In this document: one piece after another, positions 29,479 through 39,498 of the stretch
Layout: the number at the start of each line of letters is the position of its first letter
Numbering within the stretch: the stretch's first letter is position 1
Source of the DNA: Methylobacillus glycogenes JCM 2850
GTDB taxonomy: Bacteria > Pseudomonadota > Gammaproteobacteria > Burkholderiales > Methylophilaceae
Length of the DNA: 64,000 bases
Assembly (NCBI RefSeq): GCF_000617925.1
Contig: NZ_BAMT01000001.1
Span: 620,001 to 684,000 of the forward strand
Direction: 5' to 3'
Notes under the pieces: model-generated
Database searches by the model: none
Told to the model about the DNA's origin: nothing
The model's input: only the letters and a program-made list of their open reading frames with translations
Program-made: the position numbers and the translations under genes

Positions 29479-30762
29479 ATGCAGCAGCCAGAACTAAGTT
29501 CTTCTCGTTTCGTAAGTACCTTAACCAAGAATACTGTGGCCCTGATACTCGCTGGCGGCAAGGGTAGCCGCCTCAAGGACCTCACCAACTGGACGGCCAA
29601 GCCGGCCGTGCCGTTTGGTGGCAAATTCCGCATCATTGATTTTCCGCTGTCCAATTGCATCAACTCTGGCGTACGTCGCATAGGCGTGGTGACGCAATAC
29701 AAGGCGCACACCCTGATTCAGCATATCCAGCGCGGCTGGGGTTTCTTGCGTGGTGAGTTCAACGAATTTGTTGAGCTGCTGCCCGCGCAGCAACGCGTGC
29801 AGGAAGAATGGTACAAAGGCACGGCCGATGCCGTGTTTCAAAACCTAGATATCCTGCGCCAGACCAGCGCTGAGTTTGTGCTGATTTTGGCGGGCGATCA
29901 TATTTACAAAATGGATTACGGCCAGATGCTGGCAGCCCATGTGCGCAACAAGGCCGACATGACCGTGGCTTGCGTGCATGTGCCCGTGAGGGAAGCCAGC
30001 GCTTTTGGCGTAGTCAGCGTGGATGAGCAAGACCGCATCAGAGACTTCAAGGAAAAACCCAAAGACCCAGAAGGCCTGCCCGGCGACCCTGACCATGTGT
30101 TGGCCAGCATGGGCATTTATGTCTTCAACGCCGCGTTTTTGTATGAACAACTGATACGCGATGCCGATGACCCGCACTCCAGCCATGATTTTGGTCATGA
30201 CATCATCCCTTATCTCATCAAAAAATACCGCGTGTTTGCGCATCGCTTTACTGATAGTTGCGTGGGTGCAGCCGATGGCAACTACTACTGGCGCGATGTT
30301 GGGACCGTGGATGCCTATTGGGAAGCCAATATGGAGCTAACCAAAGTGGTGCCCGAGCTTAACCTCTATGACAGGCAATGGCCCATCTGGACTTATCAGG
30401 AGCAATTGCCGCCAGCCAAGTTTGTGTTTGATAACGAAGAGCGGCGCGGACATGCCACAGACTCACTGATTTCTGGTGGATGCATCATCAGCGGCGCCAA
30501 TATACGAAACTCTGTGCTGTTTTCCGATGTCAGGGTTAATAGCTATAGCAGCATTGAGCACTCGGTGCTATTACCCAAGGTAGATGTAGGCCGCCACGTG
30601 ATATTAAAGCGGGTGGTGGTGGATAACGGCGCGCGTATCCCGGATGGTATGGAAATAGGCGTAAATCTGGAGCAGGATAAAAAACGCTTCCATGTCACAG
30701 AGTCAGGCGTGGTGCTGGTAACACCCGATATGCTGGGGCAAAACCTGCACCATATACGCTGA
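29479..30762 (+). CDS. glgC: Glucose-1-phosphate adenylyltransferase
   Basis: GlgC makes ADP-glucose, the donor for glycogen synthase, and is the usual control point. The 427-residue protein has [34 protein letters not shown] (pyrophosphorylase and regulator-binding region), [18 protein letters not shown], the FKEKP substrate motif and a C-terminal left-handed beta-helix. AGGAGG lies directly upstream of the ATG. No glycogen synthase (glgA) is in the window. The GH57 genes follow on the same strand after 139 bases. Confidence 0.96.
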   Translation: MQQPELSSSRFVSTLTKNTVALILAGGKGSRLKDLTNWTAKPAVPFGGKFRIIDFPLSNCINSGVRRIGVVTQYKAHTLIQHIQRGWGFLRGEFNEFVELLPAQQRVQEEWYKGTADAVFQNLDILRQTSAEFVLILAGDHIYKMDYGQMLAAHVRNKADMTVACVHVPVREASAFGVVSVDEQDRIRDFKEKPKDPEGLPGDPDHVLASMGIYVFNAAFLYEQLIRDADDPHSSHDFGHDIIPYLIKKYRVFAHRFTDSCVGAADGNYYWRDVGTVDAYWEANMELTKVVPELNLYDRQWPIWTYQEQLPPAKFVFDNEERRGHATDSLISGGCIISGANIRNSVLFSDVRVNSYSSIEHSVLLPKVDVGRHVILKRVVVDNGARIPDGMEIGVNLEQDKKRFHVTESGVVLVTPDMLGQNLHHIR

Positions 30763-30901
30763 ACAAGCGAGTAACACAGGCGGTACCGCACGTTGATTGA
30801 AAAGCTTGGCTGAGAGTATTTTGTTTAAAGTGTTAAATTAAATAATCCAGCCAAGCCATTGTTTAAGCAAGACTGTTTAAGCACTAAACGTAAAGGTGGA
30901 T

Positions 30902-32635
30902 ATGACTGCTCCAAAGCTTTACCTCAACCTGTACTGGCACATGCATCAGCCCGATTACCGCGATACCTTAAGCGGTGAATACGTGCTGCCCTGGACCTAT
31001 CTGCACGCCATCAAGGACTACACCGATATGGCGTATCACCTTGAAAGCAACCCCAAGGCCCGCGCCAGCTTCAACTTTGTACCCGTATTGCTGGATCAGC
31101 TGGAAGATTACAGCCAGCAGTTTGCACAGGGCCACCTGCGCGACCCCTTGCTGGCGCTGCTAGCCAAGGAGGACATGAACGCCCTAAACGAGGAAGAGCG
31201 CTACCTCATCCTCGATAGCTGCTTCAAGGGCCATCACGAAAAAATGCTGGCACCATTTGCCTACTACCAGTGCCTGCACAATATGTACACCAAGCTTGAG
31301 CCGCTGGGCCAGAGCATGTTCAACTACCTTTCCGGCCAATACATGGCCGATCTTATTGTCTGGTATCACCTGGCCTGGACCGGGGAGAGCGTCAGGCGCA
31401 ACAGCAGCGAGATACAAGCCCTGATGGAAAAGGGCAGCCAGTTTACGCTGGAAGACAGGCAGACACTGCTGCGGGTGATTGCCGAGTTAATCAGTGGCTT
31501 AATCCCGCGCTACCGCGCCCTGGAAACCAGCGGCCAGATTGAAATTTCCAGCACCCCACATTACCACCCCATATTGCCGCTGCTACTGGATTTTCGCTCC
31601 ACGCGCGACGCCATGCCTTATGCCCCCTTGCCGCATACCCTGCAATATCCCGATGGCCGCCAACGTGCCCGCGCGCATATAGAAGAAGCGCAAGCCTCGC
31701 ACAAACAACGCTTTGGTAAACTGCCCAAAGGCATGTGGCCCGCCGAAGGTGCGGTATCGTATGAGGCGCTTACATTGCTGGCAGAACACGGCGTGCAATG
31801 GGCCGCCACCGGGGAGGGCGTGCTGGCCAACAGCCTGTATAAATCCTTTGATACCAGCGAGCTACCACCGCGGCAGGAATACCTCTACAAACCCTACCGC
31901 GTCAGCAGTGGCTTGCAAGACATCATCTGCTTCTTCCGCGATGATCACCTCTCCGACAAAATCGGGTTTGAATACTCCACCCAACATGCAGACCAAGCCG
32001 TAGCCGACTTTATTGCCAGCCTGGAGCAAATCCATGCGGGCAATAGCAGTGAAAAATCCAGAGTAGTCAGCGTGATACTCGATGGTGAAAACGCCTGGGA
32101 ATACTACCCCTACAACGGCTATTACTTCCTGAGCCAGCTGTATGCCGCCTTGAGCGAGCATGAGCATATTGTTTTGGCCACCCCCAGCGAAATTGCCAGC
32201 CAATGCCGCAAGCCCAGCTCTAACCTGCCGCTGGGGCATTTGCCAACCATAGCGGCGGGTAGCTGGGTGTATGGCAGCTTTAGCACCTGGATAGGCAGCC
32301 CAGATAAAAACCTGGGCTGGGATTTGCTGTGCGAGGCCAAGCAAGCCTATGACGAAGTATTGCGTGAAGGCCTGCTCAATGATGACGAGCAAGCGGCAGT
32401 GGCGCGCCAACTGGCCATATGTGAAGGCTCAGACTGGTTCTGGTGGTTTGGTGATTACAACTCCGCCATCAGCGTGAGCAGCTTTGACCAGCTTTATAGA
32501 CGCAACCTGAGCAATCTCTACCATTTACTCAACCTGGAACCGCCTGCCAACCTGCAGCAATCCATCAGCAGTGGTGCCAGCACATCATCGGCAGCCAATG
32601 CAGGCACCATGCGTAGAGGGCAAGAAACTCCCTAA
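30902..32635 (+). CDS. Glycoside hydrolase family 57 (alpha-amylase type)
   Basis: The 577-residue protein has the GH57 start LYLNLYWHMHQPDYRD, the nucleophile Glu in KGMWPAEGAVSYEAL and the acid/base Asp in VILDGENAWEYYPYNG. GH57 enzymes act on alpha-glucans as amylases, pullulanases or branching enzymes; which one cannot be told. ATG 30902 is chosen because AAGG lies five bases upstream; an in-frame GTG at 30896 is also possible. In the 30763-30895 gap, GCTTGGCTG and CAGCCAAGC can pair, of unknown role. No signal peptide is seen, so it should act on intracellular glycogen. Confidence 0.88.
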   Translation: MTAPKLYLNLYWHMHQPDYRDTLSGEYVLPWTYLHAIKDYTDMAYHLESNPKARASFNFVPVLLDQLEDYSQQFAQGHLRDPLLALLAKEDMNALNEEERYLILDSCFKGHHEKMLAPFAYYQCLHNMYTKLEPLGQSMFNYLSGQYMADLIVWYHLAWTGESVRRNSSEIQALMEKGSQFTLEDRQTLLRVIAELISGLIPRYRALETSGQIEISSTPHYHPILPLLLDFRSTRDAMPYAPLPHTLQYPDGRQRARAHIEEAQASHKQRFGKLPKGMWPAEGAVSYEALTLLAEHGVQWAATGEGVLANSLYKSFDTSELPPRQEYLYKPYRVSSGLQDIICFFRDDHLSDKIGFEYSTQHADQAVADFIASLEQIHAGNSSEKSRVVSVILDGENAWEYYPYNGYYFLSQLYAALSEHEHIVLATPSEIASQCRKPSSNLPLGHLPTIAAGSWVYGSFSTWIGSPDKNLGWDLLCEAKQAYDEVLREGLLNDDEQAAVARQLAICEGSDWFWWFGDYNSAISVSSFDQLYRRNLSNLYHLLNLEPPANLQQSISSGASTSSAANAGTMRRGQETP

Positions 32636-32658
32636 CCCCCCTGAGATAGGAGCAAGAC

Positions 32659-34679
32659 TTGGCTAAAACCGTTGCGTTACTACTGGGCGTACACGCCCAC
32701 CAACCGTAGGCAACTTCGAGAGCGTGCTGGACGACGCACATCAACGCTGCTACGGGCCTTTTATCCGCGTGTTGCATGAATACCCGGATTTTCACTTTGC
32801 CATACACCTCAGTGGCTGGCTGCTGGAATACATGCTCAAGCACTTTGCTGAAGATATGGCCCTGCTGCGCGAGATGGTAGAGCGCGGCCAGGCCGAATTA
32901 TTTGGCGCAGGCTTTACCGAGCCGGTGCTGGCCTCCATACCCTCGGTCGATAGAGTAGGGCAGATCAACACCCTCTCCAAATACCTCAAGCAAGAGCTGG
33001 GGCAACAGCCCGTGGGTGCCTGGCTCACCGAGCGCGTGTGGGAATCATCCGTAGTGCCAGCGCTGGCAGATGCAGGCATACGCTACGTCACGGTAGATGA
33101 CTACCACTTCATGTGCAGCGGCAAAGAAAGCAGCGTACTCAATGGCTTTTACACCACGGAAGAAGATGGCCGCAAGGTAGACCTCTTCCCCATCTCCGAG
33201 GCCTTGCGTTACCGCCTGCCGTTTTCACCCGCGCATGAAGTTGTGGGCTATCTGGAAAGTCTGGCGCAAGAAGATGGCCAGGCGGCGGCTGTATATTTTG
33301 ATGACATTGAAAAATTTGGTATTTGGCCAGAAACCTACCAATGGGTGTATGAGCGCGGCTGGCTGCGCCAATTCATAGAAGGCGTGCTCAACTCCGACAT
33401 AATCAAACCCATGCGCTATGCCGATTATCATCAGCAGTCACGCACCAAGGGCGTGGTATACCTGCCCACCACCTCATATATTGAAATGAACGAGTGGACC
33501 CTGCCAGCCGCAGCGGCGCATGAATATGCCGATTTGGTGAGCCGTGAGCGCGATGGTCATCGCTATGAACAAACCAAGCCCTATGTGCGCGGCGGCATCT
33601 GGCGTAACTTCTTCATGCGCTACCCAGAGTCAAACTGGATGCACAAACGCATGCTGGAACTCTCCAAGCGCTACCACGCTTTGCCCAAGGCCAAGCAAAC
33701 CGCCGCCATGCTGCACGCCCTGTATGAAGCCCAGGCCAACGATGCCTACTGGCACGGCCTGTTTGGCGGGCTATACCTGCCGCACCTGCGCCGCGCTATT
33801 TACCAGGCCATTATTCGCCTGGAGGCCCTGCTGGATGAAGTTGAAGCCAGGCCGCAGCAGCAAATACTGGATATAGACCTGGACGGCCATGATGAGTTAT
33901 TCCTGCACAATGGCAGCCTGCAAGCCATCATATTGCTGGATGGCTCTGCCGCCATTGCCGAGCTGGATAGCTACCAGCACAAGCATAACTTTGCCGATAG
34001 CCTGACGCGGCAGGCCGAGCATTACCACCGTAAAGTGCATGCTGCGCAAGCCCCTGCGCACAGCGGCGAGGGCATAGGCAACCCGCACGACCACATGACC
34101 TCCAAGCACGAAATATCACCCGAAGACCTGGCCACCGATAGCCGCCGCCGCGCGCTATTCAATGACAGCTGGGTAGATGGCGGTGGCAACCATCACCCAC
34201 TGCACTATGGCCGTGACGATCACGGTGGGCCAGATTGCGAATTTGCCACCATCTTGCCCAGCCAAAGCTCTGCCTTGCTGCGCAAGCGCTACAGCCTGGA
34301 TAAGCAGCGCCTGAGCGTGAGCTACAGCCTGGCCAACGAACAAGTGAGCGATGGTTACCTGCGCGTGGAAATCAACCTGGCCATGCCCAGCTGCGATGGC
34401 CCGGCCGGGCGCTTCCGCCAGGGAGATCACATACCCGGTGGCTTTGGCCAGCCTTTGAATCAGGACAACCTGGATAAAATCATTCTGGAAGACGAAGTAC
34501 TAGGGGGCGCGGTAGAGCTTAAAACCAGCATCCCTTGCCAGTTCAGCAGCGCGCCGCATTTATCCGTTTCTCAATCTGAAGCCGGGTTTGAGAAAATCAT
34601 GCAGGCCGTGACCTTAACCCTGCAATGGCCAGTTTCTGCCTTGAGTCAGGAGGTGGTGGTGACATTAAAATTCAGTTGA
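32659..34679 (+). CDS. GH57 4-alpha-glucanotransferase/alpha-amylase with DUF1926 domain (one-base frameshift)
   Basis: The start is TTG 32659 (RBS GGAG at 32648-32651): AKTVALLLGVHAHQP, then a stop. One extra G near 32706 restores VGNFESVLDDAHQRCYGPF and joins the long frame, giving about 673 residues. The protein follows the Thermococcus 4-alpha-glucanotransferase pattern: LTERVWESS (nucleophile Glu), VDDYHFMCSG, DDIEKFGIWPETYEW-like DDIEKFGIWPETYQW (acid/base Asp), YWHGLFGGLYLPHLRR, and a C-terminal DUF1926 beta domain ending in LSVSQSEAGFEK. It should rearrange maltodextrins, next to the other GH57 gene and a glucokinase. Confidence 0.88.
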
Positions 34680-34749
34680 GTATATTAAGAAAATCAGCTT
34701 GTTAAATAATTAATTTAAAGCAATGAATTAATAATAAAAGGTGATAGGG

Positions 34750-35671
34750 ATGAGCACAATAATAGAACGTCTGGGAGTGGATATCGGTGGCACCAACCTG
34801 CGAGTTGGCGTGGTGCGTGGGCTGGAAGTAGTGCATGAGCTGCGCTTTCCGGCGGATTTTTCTAGCATATGCAAACAACACGCCCCGGCCACCGCCTGGC
34901 AAGAAATATTGCGCATCACCCTAAGCGCCCTACAACAAGTAGTGGCTGAATACCCGCGCGTGGCTGGCGTGGGCATAGGCTTCCCTGGGTTTATCAGCTG
35001 AGAGTGGGCGGGTAGTGCAATCACCCAACCTGCCTGGCCTGCGCGATGTAGACCTGGCAGGCGAGCTATCTGATTTATTAGGCCTGCCAGTAAAGGTTGA
35101 AAATGACGCGCTGGTGGCCGCCTTTGGTGAATACATGCTGCTGGCAGAAAAACCCCGCAGCATGGTTTACCTGGGCCTGGGCACAGGCGTGGGCGGCGGC
35201 CTGATACACGGCGGCCAGCCTTACCCAGGTGATCACGGCATGGCCATGGAAGTAGGGCACATCATTGTTACCCCCCACGGCAGAAAGTGCGGCTGTGGCA
35301 ACCTGGGCTGTCTGGAGCAATACGCCGCTGCCACTGGCGTAATTGCCAGCTATGCCGAGGCCACAGGTGAGCAGTTATTGGCGCATGAGATTGCCGCCAG
35401 AGCCAAAGCAGGGGATAGCCACGCCCAAGCGGCTTATGACCTGGCTGGCAGCACGCTGGGCATAGCCATTGCCCACCTGGCTAAAACCCTAGACCCAGCC
35501 CTGGTGCTGATAGGCGGCGGCATGAGCCAGGCCTGGCCGCTGATGCAGAAGGCGCTTAAGGATCAGCTGCATCAGGATTTGATTCCAGTGTTGAGAGATA
35601 AAACCCAGATTGTGGTTTCTGGGAGTGGCGATCAGGCGGGGATTATTGGGGCGGCTTATTTGACGGCTTAA
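34750..35671 (+). CDS. glk: ROK-family glucokinase (frameshift in this sequence)
   Basis: This ROK kinase probably phosphorylates glucose released from glycogen. The first part has the phosphate motif ERLGVDIGGTNLRVGVVRG and ends GIGFPGFIS-stop. The second, shifted by one, continues ESGRVVQSPNLPGLRDVDL, VENDALVAAFGE, GTGVGGGLIHGG, the ROK zinc motif CGCGNLGCLEQYAA and VLIGGGMSQ. Removing one T near 34999, or adding two C, rebuilds about 306 residues. The gene closes the glgC-GH57-GH57 cluster. Glucose specificity is inferred from context. Confidence 0.85.
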
Positions 35672-35749
35672 ATAAGACTACCTCTCCAATCTAAAATGTA
35701 GAAGAATAGTTTTCAAGAAACTAAAACTTGGGGGGCATTTTTCCAATTA

Positions 35750-37963
35750 TTAATGCGAAGAAATAAGTTTGATTTGACCAGAGAATTTTGTATTAATGAA
35801 GTCAATTACATCCTTACAACTGTTAATTACATTGATCTCTAGATAAGCCTTTTCGTTTCTAATAACCCCATGTGAAGAGTCGTTGATCATAGAGTAAATG
35901 TAAACATTGGCAGAAAAGTGTTGGTCTAAATATTCTCTTAATGATAAATAGGGATTCTCGAATCTGTTTACCGTTTCAAGAATATGCCTAATGGAATTCG
36001 GCGTTGTGTGAGAAGGTTTTTTATTGCCGATACTTGTATCATAAACATCTTTAAGATGTTGTTCATAAGGCATCAAAAGCTCCTTTCCAATCGATTTAAG
36101 TTCATTATTTGAAAGGCAAAAACTATCACTTATAATATTATTCCGAATTAACAAACTCATAAATTCAATATTGTGAGTTAAAAGTAAAAATCTTGACCTT
36201 CCGAAGTTGAAAAGAAGTTCCAGCCGCCTTAAAAGCTGAGAAATTGAATATACATAATGAAAATCCATGCTTGAAATTGGATCGTCAATGATGAAAAATA
36301 ATTTATCATAATCTTCTTCTGAGCCAATTAAAGTATGTGTTTCAGCTAGAAAGAAGCAAAACGAAACTATGCTTTTCTCACCGTCACTTAGTACATCACT
36401 AGCATTATCAAGAAGTGTATTTTTTTCAAATTTCAAACAAAATTTTTCATGATCTAAAGAGTATTTCTTCTCGAAAACTTGACTAAGTAAAGTTTCAAAT
36501 GTTTTCGCTACTAGATCTTTCTTGCTGGATTTATTGGAATTTTCTTTAAGCAATATTTCAGTGTTTAATTTTGTTTTCTCTTCAAGTAAAATATTTGTTT
36601 CAATTAATAAATCAGTAATAGATTTTTTCACTTCCAAATATTTTGAAGTGCATAACCGTTTTTTAACAATTAATTTTTCATTAGCGGAATCATTTTTTAC
36701 AGAATTAATCTTTTGAATTAATTTATTTCTGGTGTTTTCGTATTTTTCCAATTGCGCAGAGAATTCTTTTATTGATGAGAATCCTTGAAGTAAATCTTTT
36801 TCAGGAAAATAAATTTCTATATTTTCAATTTTAGATTTCAACATTGAAATAAATTTATTGATAATTTCAATTACATAATCCGTTCCAACAAAATCTTCAA
36901 GCGTGGTTTCTGAAAATGAAGGAATGAATTCTTTTACTTTGTTGAAATTATTTTTTGAAACGGCATCAGTGCTGCTGGCTGATTTTATTTTGGTAGTTAA
37001 ATTATCAAAGTTCCGAATAAGTATAGAGCAATTGTCAATTACACTAGCTTCATTTCCTTTGAAATAATTTTTATATTCTTGAATTAGTTTATTGCTTTCT
37101 TGGGATAAGGATTGTTCGCAGAATGGGCAGTCATCTTGCAGATGCTTTAAGCCTTCTTGTATAAAAGATTGTTTTGATACGACCTTACCCTTAAAGGCCT
37201 CATCTATCCTACTAACTTCATGGCTCAAAGATAATACTTTGAATGCATTGTCTAAAAAATCTAGGGATAAATTTGTGTTGAATGCCAAAATATCCGGTAT
37301 GTCATCCGGCATGGTGTTAAGTTTCGTATTTACTTTTAAAAGTTCTTTGAAAGATATTTTTTCATCATAATCTAATTTGTTCTGCATCAAGTTTTCTAAT
37401 GAGAAATTTTTGTATTCAGTAATAGATTTTCTTATCCCTAGACCTTCTAAATCAAGCAAGGCATTTGCAAATTTATCGCTAATATTTTTATGATTATTTT
37501 GAATTTTATTTTCGATGTTATTTAAATTTATTTTTTCATTAGTTAAGTCAATTTGGATTTTTCCTAAAATATATCCTTCGATTTCTCCATTTGGCTTGTA
37601 ATTGTATGTCTCTAAATTATCTTTAGTATAATCATTATTAAAAACGTGGAATATGTAGTCGGTTTTATTTGAAACAGTAGGGGCGGCACCTTTTTTAATA
37701 TATATGTCAAGTTTTTTACTTGTTGACCCATCATTAATGCTCAACTCTAATGAACCACTATCCTTTCCGAAAGATAGCAATTTATTTGCTTTAACTGCAT
37801 CTTGACTTCGGATTAATCGAAAGCATTTACTTAGAAATGACTTGCCCGTGCCATTCGGCGCATATATGCCTAATTTTAAGGAGCTGGTCTTTACAGATTG
37901 TTTGAAATTCTGATGCGGGCCAACATTCCCCACAGCAAGATCAATGTCAATTTTTTTGCTCAT
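35750..37963 (-). CDS. ABC/SMC-type ATPase resembling PrrC/RloC anticodon nucleases
   Basis: The 737-residue protein has the Walker A motif GIYAPNGTGKS (residues 32-42), a long helical middle with a CPFC motif at 279-282 resembling a zinc hook, an ABC signature LSDGE (525-529), Walker B IIDD (558-561) and an H-loop THN (596-598). After the ATPase come Arg659-x3-Glu663 and His698 in NDSSHG, close in order and spacing to the Arg-Glu-His triad described for the PrrC anticodon nuclease. The gene is markedly AT-rich compared with its neighbours. It follows the DUF2726 gene by 11 bases, probably as one transcript. A defence role (tRNA cleavage on phage attack) is inferred. Confidence 0.8.
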   Translation of the reverse strand: MSKKIDIDLAVGNVGPHQNFKQSVKTSSLKLGIYAPNGTGKSFLSKCFRLIRSQDAVKANKLLSFGKDSGSLELSINDGSTSKKLDIYIKKGAAPTVSNKTDYIFHVFNNDYTKDNLETYNYKPNGEIEGYILGKIQIDLTNEKINLNNIENKIQNNHKNISDKFANALLDLEGLGIRKSITEYKNFSLENLMQNKLDYDEKISFKELLKVNTKLNTMPDDIPDILAFNTNLSLDFLDNAFKVLSLSHEVSRIDEAFKGKVVSKQSFIQEGLKHLQDDCPFCEQSLSQESNKLIQEYKNYFKGNEASVIDNCSILIRNFDNLTTKIKSASSTDAVSKNNFNKVKEFIPSFSETTLEDFVGTDYVIEIINKFISMLKSKIENIEIYFPEKDLLQGFSSIKEFSAQLEKYENTRNKLIQKINSVKNDSANEKLIVKKRLCTSKYLEVKKSITDLLIETNILLEEKTKLNTEILLKENSNKSSKKDLVAKTFETLLSQVFEKKYSLDHEKFCLKFEKNTLLDNASDVLSDGEKSIVSFCFFLAETHTLIGSEEDYDKLFFIIDDPISSMDFHYVYSISQLLRRLELLFNFGRSRFLLLTHNIEFMSLLIRNNIISDSFCLSNNELKSIGKELLMPYEQHLKDVYDTSIGNKKPSHTTPNSIRHILETVNRFENPYLSLREYLDQHFSANVYIYSMINDSSHGVIRNEKAYLEINVINSCKDVIDFINTKFSGQIKLISSH

Positions 37964-37974
37964 CTGATTACCCC

Positions 37975-38610
37975 CTAAGCAGTTAGTTTAATTGCTTTTG
38001 CTATTTCTTCCGAAAGTGGCATTGATTCTGCATGCCATCTAATTAAATTAACTCCAGCAGCTTTAAGACTTTCTTCTTTTTTCTTATCCAGTTGTTTAAT
38101 TTTTTCATTGTTGTGCGATCTATCGTCCAATTCTATTGCGGCAACGATTGTGAAGTCCCTGAGACATACAAGATAATCAACACTTTGTTGAGCAATTCGA
38201 TTTTGTAGTGCATAGGATTGTCCGGCTCTTTTAAACCAGGATGCATTTTTGATTCTGATAAATCGGCTGATCTGGACTTGGGGAAGAATAATGCACTCTG
38301 GCAGCGCTTTAACTAAGCGATAGTAGAAAACTGCTTCAGTTGCTGTTAGTGGTTTGCGCTGTTCGTAAGGTAGTTTTTCAGCAGGGGTTGAGGGTGCTGC
38401 AAGCGATGGAGGCTTGGCCTTAGGAGGTATGTCAATTACCACATCGGCTGGATTAAGTTGAAAATCAGCATTAAATCCAGTTGAGCGGAATCGTTTGGGT
38501 TTATTCCATTCGCGGAGGAAGAGTATTGCAACCTTGATGGCCGCTATAATCAATAGTATAGGTATTAGTTGCTTTAATACACCGAAAATAATATCTGTTG
38601 GATTAATCAC
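37975..38610 (-). CDS. DUF2726 protein with N-terminal membrane segment
   Basis: The 211-residue product has one N-terminal hydrophobic segment (LKQLIPILLIIAAIKVAILFL), a Pro-rich linker and a C-terminal DUF2726 domain: VDYLVCLRDFTIVAAIELDDRSH, then LDKKKEESLKAAGVNLIRWHAE. The IELDD acid cluster and following lysines resemble a PD-(D/E)XK-like nuclease core; the activity is not proven. The start is GTG 38610 with a strong GGGGAGG five bases upstream. It precedes the ATPase gene, and base composition is AT-rich. Confidence 0.78.
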   Translation of the reverse strand: MINPTDIIFGVLKQLIPILLIIAAIKVAILFLREWNKPKRFRSTGFNADFQLNPADVVIDIPPKAKPPSLAAPSTPAEKLPYEQRKPLTATEAVFYYRLVKALPECIILPQVQISRFIRIKNASWFKRAGQSYALQNRIAQQSVDYLVCLRDFTIVAAIELDDRSHNNEKIKQLDKKKEESLKAAGVNLIRWHAESMPLSEEIAKAIKLTA

Positions 38611-38709
38611 TAAAGCCTCCCCATAAAAATTTAGTGATGTTGATTATTTTTCAAATATTTTATTTCAACTTCTTTTTTTTATTGATATTAGTTGTTTCTG
38701 ATTAACCGA

Positions 38710-38958
38710 CTAATCGACCAATGAATCACTTTCTGGATTTCGCTGCTTCACACTTGTGTTGTCTGTAAGTAAATAAGCCGCAAATTCTGGCCAGTGTTTT
38801 GCCACAATTTCAAGTATTCCTGCCTTTGGCTCATGCCTACCTTGTTCTATGCCAATCAAAGTGCCTTTAGCGATGCCTGTGATGTCGGCGAATTCTTGCC
38901 TGCCCATGTCCAGGCTTTCTCGTATTGTTCTTATTTTTCTTCCAGCAGTGCTTGACAT
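38710..38958 (-). CDS. XRE-family HTH transcriptional regulator
   Basis: The 82-residue protein is a compact Cro/CI-type helix-turn-helix: GRKIRTIRESLDMGRQEFADITGIAKGTLIGIEQGRHEPKAGILEIVAKHWPEFAAYLLT. It is likely the repressor of this small island. It lies 99 bases upstream of the DUF2726 gene on the same strand and so may be cotranscribed with it, and it is divergent from the Cox-like gene. A perfect inverted repeat in the shared promoter region is its likely operator. Confidence 0.8.
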   Translation of the reverse strand: MSSTAGRKIRTIRESLDMGRQEFADITGIAKGTLIGIEQGRHEPKAGILEIVAKHWPEFAAYLLTDNTSVKQRNPESDSLVD

Positions 38959-38994
38959 GTGTGCGTGAATGTCCTTGCAGTGTGTTTTGAGGTG

Positions 38995-39010
38995 TATGTG
39001 AAATCACATA
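38995..39010. promoter_or_regulatory. Operator palindrome between the XRE and Cox-like genes
   Basis: TATGTGA and TCACATA form a perfect 7-bp inverted repeat with a 2-base spacer. It lies 5 bases upstream of a consensus -10 box TATAAT (39015-39020) facing the plus-strand gene, so a bound repressor would block that promoter. Its position between two divergent HTH genes matches a phage-type switch. Confidence 0.7.
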
Positions 39011-39046
39011 TATTTATAATGATATGCAAAGGAGCCTAGCGCGATT

Positions 39047-39340
39047 ATGGACACCCCAATCAAAACTAGTCAATTACCTGCTGTGCCTGTGATGTCTCGT
39101 AGCAAATTTGCTGATCTGGTTGGGGTGTCTATTAACACCGTTACCGGATGGATTAACCGGGGTTATTTGCCTGTGATAAGAATAGGTAAATATCGGCTGG
39201 TGAATCTGGCGCTGCTGCACAAGCTGGCTTATGAAAATGCTTACCCCTCTACGGATGCATTTAAGCCACGTGCAGCAAGTCAACATGAGGGTGCTGAAAG
39301 CCCAGACGCGCCGGAGCAGGGCCATGAAGACTTTGATTGA
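39047..39340 (+). CDS. Cox/Apl-like helix-turn-helix DNA-binding protein
   Basis: The 97-residue protein has a winged/MerR-like HTH: SRSKFADLVGVSINTVTGWINRGYLPVIRIGKYRLVNLALL, resembling P2-type Cox/Apl excisionase-regulators, followed by an acidic disordered tail (GAESPDAPEQGHEDFD). It has AAGGAG upstream and a TATAAT box next to the operator palindrome. No integrase or phage structural gene is in the window, so this looks like the remaining switch of a mobile element. The role as excisionase is inferred. Confidence 0.72.
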   Translation: MDTPIKTSQLPAVPVMSRSKFADLVGVSINTVTGWINRGYLPVIRIGKYRLVNLALLHKLAYENAYPSTDAFKPRAASQHEGAESPDAPEQGHEDFD

Positions 39341-39453
39341 TTAAGCAATCTTCAAATTAGCCTTAAGGGCAGGGCTGGAGAAACTGCAAGGTTGTACCAG
39401 CCCTTAAACAAGCGCCGTGCCGGGCGCTGGCAAGCGCACGCAATCTGCATTAA

Positions 39454-39473
39454 AATAATAACTATTCTCGTTT
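39454..39473. promoter_or_regulatory. Candidate Fur box upstream of the fecI-like gene
   Basis: AATAATAACTATTCTCGTTT matches the common Fur-box form AATGATAATGATTCTCATTT at 16 of 20 positions. It lies 25 bases before the sigma-factor start, where Fur would normally repress iron-uptake signalling genes. The upstream gap also has a hairpin (AGGGCTGG 39371-39378 and CCAGCCCT 39397-39404) that may end the Cox-like transcript. Confidence 0.6.
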
Positions 39474-39498
39474 AATGCCTGTTTAAGCCTGCGTTTTC

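Noticed and set aside
35672-39498. Attachment sites flanking the AT-rich island
   Set aside because: No matching direct repeats were found between the two edges (35672-35749 and 39341-39498), and no tRNA gene or integrase is present.
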